Origin: Acidobacteriota bacterium
GTDB lineage: Bacteria; Acidobacteriota; Terriglobia; Acidiferrales; UBA7541
Length of the DNA: 5,706 bases
Direction of reading: 5' to 3'
NCBI GenBank assembly: GCA_028876695.1
Contig: JAGWRH010000106.1
Span: 1-5,706, forward strand
The notes under the pieces are model-generated. The model was not told the DNA's origin and did not search any database. It saw only the letters and a list, made by a program, of their open reading frames with translations. Made by a program: the position numbers and the translations under genes. This document shows positions 1-5,706 of the stretch, piece after piece (positions within the stretch are counted from its first letter, which is position 1; each line of letters starts with the position of its first letter).

Positions 1-57
1 AAGCGCAAACAGCGCGAGGATTGTTACGACCGTACCGGCCAGCGGCTTCGTCTTCAT
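1..57 (-). CDS. N-terminus of a putative exported or membrane protein (partial)
   Basis: The minus strand reads ATG at 57-55 and stays open to the window edge, giving MKTKPLAGTVVTILALFAL. Two lysines are followed by an uninterrupted hydrophobic stretch, which is the n-region and h-region pattern of a Sec signal peptide or an N-terminal membrane anchor. No cleavage site is visible because the frame is cut after 19 codons. The start is supported by a GAGG Shine-Dalgarno core at 69-66, eight bases upstream, and by a promoter-like pair further upstream at 103-131. The gene lies downstream of korB in the same direction, but the 195 bp gap and its own promoter suggest a separate transcription unit. 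The mature protein is outside the window, so no function can be given. Confidence 0.6.
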   Translation of the reverse strand, partial: MKTKPLAGTVVTILALFAL

Positions 58-65
58 CGAAGAGA

Positions 66-69
66 CCTC
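66..69 (-). promoter_or_regulatory. Ribosome binding site deciding the start of the truncated gene
   Basis: The minus strand carries GAGG (plus-strand CCTC) with an eight-base spacer before the ATG at 57-55. Spacing and sequence are near ideal. This is the main reason to treat such a short edge fragment as a real gene start. Confidence 0.55.
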
Positions 70-102
70 GTTTACAGCGAGTGGCTGAAAACCGTGGCGG
101 CG

Positions 103-131
103 ATATTACATGCGCGGAGGCTTCCGGGCAA
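103..131 (-). promoter_or_regulatory. Putative sigma70-type promoter for the truncated gene
   Basis: On the minus strand TTGCCC (131-126) is followed after exactly 17 bases by TAATAT (108-103). The -35 keeps the TTG core and the -10 matches the consensus at four of six positions. Transcription would start near 96-97, leaving a leader of about 40 bases before the ATG at 57. It fits the position of the signal-peptide gene, but a two-box match of this quality can arise by chance. Confidence 0.4.
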
Positions 132-197
132 TCGGTAGCGGAGGTCGAAGCACGGAGAGTAGGAAGCACGGCAGCAGGAAAACAAGGAAACACTCAC

Positions 198-219
198 GCT
201 TCGCAAAAAACCGCAAAGC
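198..219 (-). terminator. Weak candidate terminator after korB
   Basis: Read on the minus strand, GCTTTGC (219-213) can pair with GCGAAGC (204-198), seven pairs including one U-G, around an eight-base T-rich loop. The following transcript (197 downwards) is rich in T but has no uninterrupted T tract. It begins 34 bases after the korB stop, which is the right place. The short stem and imperfect T tract make it tentative. Confidence 0.3.
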
Positions 220-252
220 ATGGGCAAAACCAGTACCCCCAGACCGAATCGG

Positions 253-1278
253 CTAGGCGCGGACTTCCCAGGTATCGCCGGCTCGCAAGAGCTTTTCGAG
301 GTCGCCCTTTCCGTGCTTAGCCTGAACTTCCCGGATCTGTGAGTTCACCATTTGCTCGTACGGCGCAGCCTTGATCGAACGGAAAATCCCGATGGGGGTG
401 GGGAACCCCTCCATCTCGGTCATGTGCGCGAGCAAAAACGAATAGGCGGCCGACGGATTCTGCTCGTCGTGCACGAGCAAATCGTTTTCGCCGGCTCCGT
501 TGCCGATCTGGACGATTTCGAGCTTCAGCCCGTTCAGCCGGATGCCCTTGTCGCGATTTTTCCCGAAGATTAGCGGCTTCCCGTGCTCCAGCTGCACGAT
601 GTGTTCACTGCGCGCATCACGCTCCGTGAGCGAGTCCCACGCGCCGTCATTGAAGATGTTGCAATTCTGCAGGATTTCGATGTATGCCGAGCCGGGATGA
701 GCCGCCGCGCGTTTCAGCGTCTCTTTTAAATGTGGCTGAAACACGTCCACCGAGCGAGCCACGAATGTCGCTTCGGCTCCAAGCGCCAGCGCGATGGGGT
801 TAAATGGCCGATCCGTCACTCCGAATGGAGTCGATTTCGTTTTCTTGCCCAGTTCCGATGTGGGCGAGTACTGGCCTTTGGTGAGGCCGTAGATGCGATT
901 GTTGAACATCAGCACTTTCAGACCGACGTTGCGCCGCAGCATGTGAATGGTGTGGTTCCCGCCGATCGAAAGCGAATCTCCGTCACCAGTGATCACCCAA
1001 ACTTCCAAATCCGGTCGCGTGACCTTCAGTCCGGTTGCTACCGCAGGCGCGCGGCCGTGAATGGTGTGGAAACCGAACGTGTTCATGTAATACGGAAAGC
1101 GGCTGGAGCAGCCGATCCCCGAAATCACCACGAACTTCTCGCGCGGAATCCCCAGCTCCGGAAATACCGACTGCACCGCCGATAAAATCGCGTAGTCGCC
1201 GCAGCCCGGGCACCAGCGGATTTCCTGATCGGTCTGAAAGTCTTTTTTCGATAACGGCGGCAAAGTAGCGGTGGCCAT
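253..1278 (-). CDS. korB: 2-oxoacid:ferredoxin oxidoreductase, beta subunit (KorB type)
   Basis: This is the thiamine-diphosphate subunit of a CoA-dependent 2-oxoacid:ferredoxin oxidoreductase, which decarboxylates a 2-oxoacid (probably 2-oxoglutarate) to the acyl-CoA and reduces ferredoxin in the cytoplasm. The 341 residues are full length for KorB. WCPGCGD carries Cys23 and Cys26, GIGCSSR carries Cys57 and NCNIFNDG carries Cys206. These are the four cysteines expected to hold the single [4Fe-4S] cluster of two-subunit enzymes. The ThDP/Mg site is GDGD at 98-101, with NNRIYGLTKGQ at 126-136, the typical KorB signature. The ATG at 1278-1276 has AGGAG at 1289-1285, six bases upstream. It follows korA by 170 bp on the same strand, and that spacer contains a strong inverted repeat. 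Use of 2-oxoglutarate rather than pyruvate is inferred from family resemblance. No separate ferredoxin-like delta subunit lies next to it. Confidence 0.93.
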   Translation of the reverse strand: MATATLPPLSKKDFQTDQEIRWCPGCGDYAILSAVQSVFPELGIPREKFVVISGIGCSSRFPYYMNTFGFHTIHGRAPAVATGLKVTRPDLEVWVITGDGDSLSIGGNHTIHMLRRNVGLKVLMFNNRIYGLTKGQYSPTSELGKKTKSTPFGVTDRPFNPIALALGAEATFVARSVDVFQPHLKETLKRAAAHPGSAYIEILQNCNIFNDGAWDSLTERDARSEHIVQLEHGKPLIFGKNRDKGIRLNGLKLEIVQIGNGAGENDLLVHDEQNPSAAYSFLLAHMTEMEGFPTPIGIFRSIKAAPYEQMVNSQIREVQAKHGKGDLEKLLRAGDTWEVRA

Positions 1279-1448
1279 GTCCTGCTCCTATTTCGGTCTC
1301 GAACCGGTTGTGGTCCTGGGGTCGGTTTGAATTTTGACAGCTTGTGTCACGATCAAGAAAATTCAAACCGACCCACGATGCGATTCCAACAAAGGACGCG
1401 GCTTTGGTTCATTCGTGTCGAAGCGGCGCCCTACAATCCTTGTTTAGT
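1279..1448. other. korA-korB intergenic spacer
   Basis: This 170 bp gap is long for two subunits of one enzyme. It holds the 17 bp inverted repeat at 1319-1374 and the korB ribosome binding site at 1285-1289. I see no convincing coding sequence. I also see no clear -35/-10 pair on the minus strand that would give korB its own promoter. Confidence 0.6.
1319..1374. repeat. Perfect 17 bp inverted repeat with 22-base loop
   Basis: The left arm GGGTCGGTTTGAATTTT (1319-1335) is the exact reverse complement of 1358-1374. The 22-base loop (1336-1357) holds two mutually exclusive short pairings: GACA 1336-1339 with TGTC 1345-1348, and CTTG 1341-1344 with CAAG 1354-1357. A stem this long would form a very stable hairpin in the korA-korB transcript. 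The A/T part of the stem lies next to the loop and no T tract follows on either strand, so it is not a textbook intrinsic terminator. It may be an mRNA processing or stabilising element, or a palindromic interspersed repeat. The sequence itself cannot decide between these. Confidence 0.85.
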
Positions 1449-3308
1449 CTATCGATCGGCGAGGATCTGTTCGATCTTGCGCTCGATCTCCGATTGCTTG
1501 AAGGGCTTGCCCTGAATTTTGTTCAGCCCCTGCGCGTCCACCAGGTATTTCGCGCGCAGCAGCATCAGCAGTTGCCCCATATTCATTTCCGGCACCAGCA
1601 CGCGATCATAGCGCCCAATCACGTCGCCCAGATTCTTGGGCAGCGGATTCAGATAGCGCAGATGCACGTGACCAATCTTGTGCCCTTTGTCGCGCTGCGC
1701 CTTGAGCGCCGCGGTCACCGGGCCGTACGTTGAGCCCCACGCGACGATCAGCAAATCGCCCGAAGCGTCGCCCGCCGGAACGACGTCCGGAATGTCTTGC
1801 GCCACGGCAGCCACTTTTTCCGCGCGCAGCCGGACCATTTTTTCGTGGTTCAGCGGCTCGTAGTTGACGTTCCCGGTTACGTCCTGCTTTTCGATCCCGC
1901 CGATGCGGTGCTCGAGACCGGGTGTGCCGGGGACAGCCCATGGACGCGCCAGAGTCTTCGGATCCCGACGATAGGGCTTGAAGTCCGTCGGATTCGTCTC
2001 GAACGACACGGGGAATTCCGGCAAATCTTTCAGCAAGGGAATCCGCCACGGCTCCGCGCCATTCGCGAGATATCCGTCCGACAAAACGATCACCGGCACC
2101 ATGTATTTCGTGGCGATGCGGCTTGCTTCCAGCGCGATCCAGAAACAGTCGCCCGGAGTGGAAGGAGCGAGCACGGGCACGGGCGCTTCGGAGTTTCGTC
2201 CGAAGAGCGCCTGCAGCAAGTCAGCCTGCTCGGTCTTCGTCGGCAAACCCGTCGAGGGGCCGCCGCGCTGAATGTCGCAAATTACCAGCGGTAGCTCAAC
2301 GGCAACGGCCAGGCCGATTGCTTCGGTCTTCAGCGCCATGCCGGGGCCGGAAGTCGTGGTGATCCCGAGCGAGCCGCCGTACGCCGCGCCGATCGCCGAT
2401 GTTACAGCCGCGATTTCGTCCTCCGCCTGAAACGTGATCACGCCGAAATTCTTATACGCGGATAGCTCGTGCAAGATGTCGGAGGCCGGCGTGATTGGAT
2501 AAGAGCCGAGAAAGAGCGGCAGCCCCGATTTCTGCGAGGCGGCCACGAAACCGATAGCCAGAGCCGCATTGCCGCTGATGTTGCGGTAGATTCCGGGGGC
2601 GAGCTTCGCGGGCGGAATTTCGTAGGTGATCTGAAACGCTTCCGTCGCTTCGCAGTAGCTGTACCCGGCCTGCATGGCCAGCTTGTTCGCTTGCACCAGC
2701 AGGGACTTGCTCTTGAATTTGTCGTCGATCCAGCGCAGCGTCGCCTCCATCGACCGGTTGTAGAGCCAGTAGCACATGCCCAGCGCGAAGAAGTTCTTGC
2801 AGCGATCGACGCTTTTGCTATCGAGCCCCAGGTCGCGCAGCGCCGCGCGGGTCAGCTTCGTCAACTCGACCGGGAAGAGCCGGTAGCCATCGAGCGAATG
2901 GTCTTCCAGCGGGTTCGAGGTCATCTGCGCCTTGCGCAAATCGGTCTCGCCGAACTCGTCCAGATTGGCGATCAGGATGCCGTTGGGTTTCAGATCCGCG
3001 AGATTCGTTTTCAGCGCCGCTGGATTCATGGCGATCAGCGCGTCCACGCTGTCGCCCGGCGTGTACACGTCGTTCGACGAAAAGTGGACCTGGAAACCGC
3101 TGACGCCCGGCAAAGTGCCGGCTGGGGCGCGAATCTCCGCGGGAAAATCCGGCAAGGTAGCCAAGTCATTTCCGTAGAGGGCTACGGTGTTTGTAAACTG
3201 GCTCCCGGTGATCTGCATTCCGTCCCCGGAATCACCGCAGAACCGGATCACCGCTCGTTCGATCACTTCACGCTTGCGCTTCTTGGGAGGGGTAACCGTG
3301 GTCGCCAT
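1449..3308 (-). CDS. korA: 2-oxoacid:ferredoxin oxidoreductase, fused gamma/alpha subunit (KorA type)
   Basis: This subunit pairs with KorB to form a two-subunit 2-oxoacid:ferredoxin oxidoreductase. The 619 residues comprise an N-terminal gamma domain (about 16-225, opening with RFCGDSGDGMQ at 22-31), the alpha pyrimidine-binding domain (about 245-425) and a C-terminal transketolase-like domain (about 515-600). Diagnostic motifs are YPITP at 270-274, TTTSGPG at 317-323 and QRGGPSTGLPTKTEQADL at 347-364. The C-terminal EMNMGQL at 574-580 is also typical. The gamma-alpha fusion and length match the KorA form described in Hydrogenobacter and Mycobacterium. The N-terminal tail (KKRKRE at 9-14) is very basic. 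The ATG at 3308-3306 is preceded by AGGAAG at 3326-3321, but with a long 12-base spacer, so initiation may be weak. The gene is transcribed first and korB follows. Substrate specificity cannot be read directly from the sequence. Confidence 0.93.
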   Translation of the reverse strand: MATTVTPPKKRKREVIERAVIRFCGDSGDGMQITGSQFTNTVALYGNDLATLPDFPAEIRAPAGTLPGVSGFQVHFSSNDVYTPGDSVDALIAMNPAALKTNLADLKPNGILIANLDEFGETDLRKAQMTSNPLEDHSLDGYRLFPVELTKLTRAALRDLGLDSKSVDRCKNFFALGMCYWLYNRSMEATLRWIDDKFKSKSLLVQANKLAMQAGYSYCEATEAFQITYEIPPAKLAPGIYRNISGNAALAIGFVAASQKSGLPLFLGSYPITPASDILHELSAYKNFGVITFQAEDEIAAVTSAIGAAYGGSLGITTTSGPGMALKTEAIGLAVAVELPLVICDIQRGGPSTGLPTKTEQADLLQALFGRNSEAPVPVLAPSTPGDCFWIALEASRIATKYMVPVIVLSDGYLANGAEPWRIPLLKDLPEFPVSFETNPTDFKPYRRDPKTLARPWAVPGTPGLEHRIGGIEKQDVTGNVNYEPLNHEKMVRLRAEKVAAVAQDIPDVVPAGDASGDLLIVAWGSTYGPVTAALKAQRDKGHKIGHVHLRYLNPLPKNLGDVIGRYDRVLVPEMNMGQLLMLLRAKYLVDAQGLNKIQGKPFKQSEIERKIEQILADR

Positions 3309-3628
3309 GTCTTGTTCGCGCTTCCTGTCTCGCTATGTTGCTACGGCTCTCGGATATGCGCGGGCGAGCGAGTGCTGCCAGAATTTCGAGGCCGATCCGG
3401 CGGCCGCTACTCCCCCATCCCGCTTGTTATAAGGTTAGCACAGCGCTCCGCGTCCGGCTCGATTTTTCGCGCGAGAAATATCGCCTTGTTGTTCGGTGGC
3501 TACTGAATAGCTCCCAGGCACGGTCGCTGCGGTCGTTCGCATCGCGGACCCAACCAATATGGCGCCCGCCGTGGATTTTGCTCGTTGTTCGGTTATCATG
3601 CCGCCGTGATTCGCAGAATTGCGGTTCC
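3309..3628. other. Divergent intergenic region between korA and the MutS-like gene
   Basis: These 320 bases separate the two divergent start codons and should hold both promoters. On the minus strand a TATAAC box (3431-3426) could be the korA -10, but no good -35 lies at the expected distance. I find no convincing promoter for the plus-strand gene. TATCAT at 3594-3599 also lacks a partner box. The main structure is an 18 bp near-palindrome at 3462-3479. The plus frame is open from an ATG at 3335, but its translation is rich in Arg and Ser with no family resemblance, so I treat it as non-coding. Confidence 0.5.
3462..3479. promoter_or_regulatory. Near-palindrome, candidate operator
   Basis: ATTTTTCGCGCGAGAAAT is symmetric around the 8 bp core TCGCGCGA (3467-3474). 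Only one of its nine base pairs breaks symmetry (3466 with 3475). It lies about midway between the divergent korA and MutS-like starts, roughly 150 bases from each, which is a usual place for a regulator site. CG-rich palindromes are common in such genomes, so function is uncertain. Confidence 0.3.
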
Positions 3629-5470
3629 ATGAATCGGATGAGCAACTATCCGGAAGCAAGCCCGCGCGATCCCGAGGCAGAATACAGGCGCCGTATCGAC
3701 GCACTCCGCGCCGCGCTCGTTCCGCTGAAGCGCCGCGATAGACTCTTCGGATACGCCAAACTGACGCTTTTGTTCATCGGGCCGCTTTTCCTCCTCTGGA
3801 TCGTGCTTTCAAAGCAGGTATCCATTTACTGGGTCCTTGTGCCAGTTTTGGTGTTCATCTCGATCGAGGTCTTGCACGAGCGCGTCAGCCGCGCGATCGA
3901 CAGAAATGCGCGCGCCGCGCAATTTTACGAACGCGGAATCGCGCGCATTAATGATCAATGGGCCGGAACCGGCGAAACCGGCGAACGATTCGCAAGCCCA
4001 TCGCATGCGTACGCGCGCGACCTCGATCTGTTCGGCAACGCCTCTCTATTTCAGTTTCTCTGCGAGGCTCGCACTGCCGCCGGCGAAGAAACTCTCGCAA
4101 GTTGGCTTCTTGCGCCGGCCGCTCCCGAGGAAGTTTTAGCAAGGCAAAGCGCGGTCGCTGATCTGCGCGATCGGATCCAATTGCGCGAAGATTTGACGAT
4201 CTTAACCGCCGATTCTCGCGCGGCGATGCATCCCGTCGCTCTGGTGCAATGGGCGGAACCGCGGTTCGTGGTTGCGTCTGTCGTCCGGCGCATCGCGGCG
4301 ATGGTGCTCTCGCTTGCGTGGCTAGCCAGCCTCGGGGCCTGGATCGTCTGGGGACTCTTCATGGCGCCGCAATTGCTCGGCATGCTCTTCCTGATATTTC
4401 TGCTGATCAGTGCTGTGAATGCGGTTTTCGGCCATGCGCATCGCCGCTGGATCGAACTCGGGCCGACGATCGAGGCGTCCTGTAATGGTCTTGCACCTTT
4501 CGCGACTGTGATGTCCCGTTTCGAAGCTGAGTCTTTCGCCGCGCCGAAGCTCGCCGGGTTGCAATCGCGGCTGCGCGGGAAATTCGAGAAGCCCTCTCGA
4601 TCGATCCGGCGCCTCGCTCGTTTGATCGAACGCCTGGAATCGAACCGCAATCTGATCCTGGTGTTCGCGAACCGGTTCGTCTTTTATCGGCTGGAAACGA
4701 TATTCGCGATCGAACACTGGCATCGGAAATTCGGACCATCGGTTCGCGGCTGGATCGCCGCGATTGGCGAACTCGAAGCGCTTTCGTCGCTCGCCGGCTA
4801 TGCCTTCGAGCATCCGGCTGATACCTTCCCGGAATTCACCGCGGAATCGCCGTGCTTCCTCGCCGAGGGGCTTGCGCACCCACTGATTCCCGCCGGCCGA
4901 GCCGTTCGCAACGACGTACACCTCGGCCGCGAGCTTCAGCTGATGATCGTCAGCGGGCCGAACATGGCCGGCAAAAGCACGTTTCTCCGAGCCGTGGGCT
5001 TGAATGCCGTGCTCGCGCAATGCGGGGCACCCGTTCGCGCGCGGCGTTTGCGGCTGTCGCCGCTCGGCATCGCCGCTTCCGTCTGCGTACTCGATTCGCT
5101 GCAAGGCGGTATTTCCCGGTTCTACGCTGAAATCCTGCGCGTGAAGCTGACGATTGATCTGGCGAACGGGCCATTTCCGGTGCTGTTCTTGCTCGATGAA
5201 CTGCTGGGCGGCACGAATTCGCAGGACCGCCGCGTGGGCGCGGAGCGGATCGTGACATCGCTGGTAGACCGCGACGGCATTGGCCTGATCACAACGCACG
5301 ATCTCGCCTTGGCGCAAATCGCCGATGCGCTCGGCCCCCGCGCAGCGAATTTCCACTTCGAAGATCGCGTGGAAGATGGCCGGCTCATTTTCGATTACCG
5401 CCTCAGTCCCGGCGTTGTGCGCACCAGCAACGCGTTGCAGCTGATGCGCTCGATCGGGATTGACGTCTAA
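3629..5470 (+). CDS. Membrane-anchored MutS-family ATPase (MutS core and domain V, no mismatch-recognition domain)
   Basis: The C-terminal part is a clear MutS ATPase: HPLIP at 417-421, Walker A GPNMAGKST at 443-451, Walker B LFLLDE ending at Asp523-Glu524, GGTNSQDR at 527-534, and the switch histidine in TTHD (His557). Upstream, LFGNASLFQFL and the GEETLASWLLAP stretch (about 134-164) resemble the MutS core/lever domain. Four hydrophobic segments are visible at about 45-61, 64-82, 222-244 and 247-267. The basic KRRDR before the first and HAHRR after the last put both the ATPase and the N-terminus in the cytoplasm. Domain I with its Phe-x-Glu mismatch wedge is absent, and at 613 residues the protein is well short of the roughly 850 of MutS. 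It should not be called mutS, because a repair role is unproven. MutS domain V proteins with membrane segments are, as I recall, a poorly characterised bacterial group. The ATG at 3629 is chosen because residues upstream look non-coding. An ATG at 3638 (610 residues) is equally possible, and neither has a strong ribosome binding site. Confidence 0.88.
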   Translation: MNRMSNYPEASPRDPEAEYRRRIDALRAALVPLKRRDRLFGYAKLTLLFIGPLFLLWIVLSKQVSIYWVLVPVLVFISIEVLHERVSRAIDRNARAAQFYERGIARINDQWAGTGETGERFASPSHAYARDLDLFGNASLFQFLCEARTAAGEETLASWLLAPAAPEEVLARQSAVADLRDRIQLREDLTILTADSRAAMHPVALVQWAEPRFVVASVVRRIAAMVLSLAWLASLGAWIVWGLFMAPQLLGMLFLIFLLISAVNAVFGHAHRRWIELGPTIEASCNGLAPFATVMSRFEAESFAAPKLAGLQSRLRGKFEKPSRSIRRLARLIERLESNRNLILVFANRFVFYRLETIFAIEHWHRKFGPSVRGWIAAIGELEALSSLAGYAFEHPADTFPEFTAESPCFLAEGLAHPLIPAGRAVRNDVHLGRELQLMIVSGPNMAGKSTFLRAVGLNAVLAQCGAPVRARRLRLSPLGIAASVCVLDSLQGGISRFYAEILRVKLTIDLANGPFPVLFLLDELLGGTNSQDRRVGAERIVTSLVDRDGIGLITTHDLALAQIADALGPRAANFHFEDRVEDGRLIFDYRLSPGVVRTSNALQLMRSIGIDV

Positions 5471-5531
5471 CTTCCAATCCTCACGGGGTCCTCTGGAAGC
5501 GCTGCGAGACACCACCTGTCCCAAAGTACCA

Positions 5532-5561
5532 TTGACTTCGCTTTTGATTCGCCCGTATAGT
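5532..5561 (+). promoter_or_regulatory. Promoter of lexA
   Basis: TTGACT (5532-5537) and TATAGT (5556-5561) are separated by 18 bases. The -35 matches TTGACA at five of six positions and the -10 matches TATAAT at five of six. Transcription would begin near 5568, about 30 bases before the lexA ATG. It lies after the end of the MutS-like gene, so lexA need not depend on read-through. Confidence 0.65.
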
Positions 5562-5571
5562 AGAGGCGAAT
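5547..5571. promoter_or_regulatory. Inverted repeat over the lexA -10 box, candidate LexA operator
   Basis: ATTCGCC (5547-5553) and GGCGAAT (5565-5571) are perfect inverted copies separated by 11 bases. The centre, 5559, lies within the TATAGT -10 box, so a dimer bound here would block RNA polymerase. LexA represses its own gene in many bacteria, which makes autoregulation the natural reading. The half-site is neither the enterobacterial CTGT-N8-ACAG nor the Gram-positive GAAC-N4-GTTC. LexA boxes are known to differ between phyla. Confidence 0.5.
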
Positions 5572-5597
5572 ACTGAGCAAATCCCGGGGGGCTGCGA

Positions 5598-5706
5598 ATG
5601 GCGCTGACGAAACGGCAAAAAGAGGTCCTGAACTACCTGGTTGGCTTCATTAATAAGAACGGCTATTCGCCGAGCTTCGAGGAAATCGGCAAGGGCATGA
5701 AGCTCA
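5598..5706 (+). CDS. lexA: LexA repressor, N-terminal part (cut by window edge)
   Basis: The first 36 codons encode MALTKRQKEVLNYLVG followed by FINKNGYSPSFEEIGKGMKL. This is the opening of the LexA winged helix-turn-helix DNA-binding domain: LTKRQKEVL is helix 1, and YSPSFEEIG with the following residues starts helix 2 and the turn. LexA represses the DNA-damage (SOS) genes and is inactivated by RecA-stimulated self-cleavage. The cleavage site and Ser-Lys protease dyad lie beyond the window and cannot be checked. The ATG is preceded by a run of six G (5586-5591) with a six-base spacer, a serviceable ribosome binding site. A strong promoter with an overlapping inverted repeat lies just upstream and fits autoregulation. 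Another S24-family regulator is possible but less likely. Confidence 0.85.
   Translation, partial: MALTKRQKEVLNYLVGFINKNGYSPSFEEIGKGMKL

Noticed and set aside
147..171. 9 bp direct repeat GAAGCACGG at 147-155 and 163-171
   Set aside because: Only two short copies are present, with no further periodicity. Chance or a small duplication is enough to explain it.
1266..3308. Similar starts of korA and korB (both begin Met-Ala-Thr after a GACATGGC context)
   Set aside because: The similarity covers only a few codons and fits common second-codon preference. The rest of the two leaders differ.
2469..3506. Long open frame on the plus strand (345 codons) opposite korA
   Set aside because: It lies antisense to a confidently identified gene. 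Its translation is rich in Arg, Gln and Val without recognisable motifs, as expected from a high-GC shadow frame.
3609..3626. Imperfect repeat ATTCGCA-GAAT-TGCGGTT before the MutS-like ATG, compared with the lexA repeat
   Set aside because: Only five of seven positions pair and the spacer is 4 rather than 11, so it does not match the candidate lexA operator.
3335..3628. N-terminal extension of the MutS-like protein from the ATG at 3335
   Set aside because: The extension reads as Arg/Ser-rich low-likelihood protein, would begin 27 bases from the divergent korA start, and would leave no room for a promoter.
5471..5499. CTTCCA ... TGGAAG inverted repeat right after the MutS-like stop as a terminator
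   Set aside because: The stem is only six base pairs around a 17-base loop and no T tract follows.
4322..5524. Long open frame on the minus strand (400 codons) opposite the MutS-like gene
   Set aside because: It covers the conserved MutS ATPase motifs in antisense, and its translation shows no family pattern. It is a compositional shadow.

Overview
This 5.7 kb window has moderately high GC and looks like ordinary bacterial chromosome. I see no mobile element, CRISPR array, tRNA or rRNA. The gene set is a two-subunit 2-oxoacid:ferredoxin oxidoreductase, a membrane-anchored MutS-like ATPase and a LexA N-terminus of the 'LTKRQKEVL...GYSPSFEEIG' type. This would fit a soil Acidobacteriota (Terriglobia/Koribacter-like) genome. 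That placement is inferred from protein style only and is moderate to weak.

Layout: (a) positions 1-57, minus strand, hold the first 19 codons of a gene for an exported or membrane protein, cut by the window edge, with its own ribosome binding site and a plausible promoter at 103-131. (b) 253-3308, minus strand, hold korA then korB, encoding the fused gamma/alpha subunit and the beta subunit of a KorAB-type enzyme. They are separated by a 170 bp spacer that contains a perfect 17 bp inverted repeat. (c) 3309-3628 is a 320 bp divergent intergenic region with an 18 bp near-palindrome. (d) 3629-5470, plus strand, encode a 613-residue MutS-family ATPase with four predicted membrane segments and no mismatch-recognition domain. 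(e) 5471-5597 is a short spacer carrying a good sigma70-like promoter whose -10 box lies at the centre of a 7+7 bp inverted repeat. (f) 5598-5706 is the start of lexA, cut by the right edge.

How they fit together: KorA and KorB form one enzyme that oxidatively decarboxylates a 2-oxoacid, probably 2-oxoglutarate, and reduces ferredoxin. No ferredoxin (delta) gene is visible, so the electron acceptor is encoded elsewhere. The MutS-like gene and lexA are co-oriented neighbours that both come from DNA-maintenance families, but lexA appears to have its own, probably autoregulated, promoter. The least ordinary items are the membrane-tethered MutS ATPase, the inverted repeat inside the kor operon, and the candidate LexA operator.
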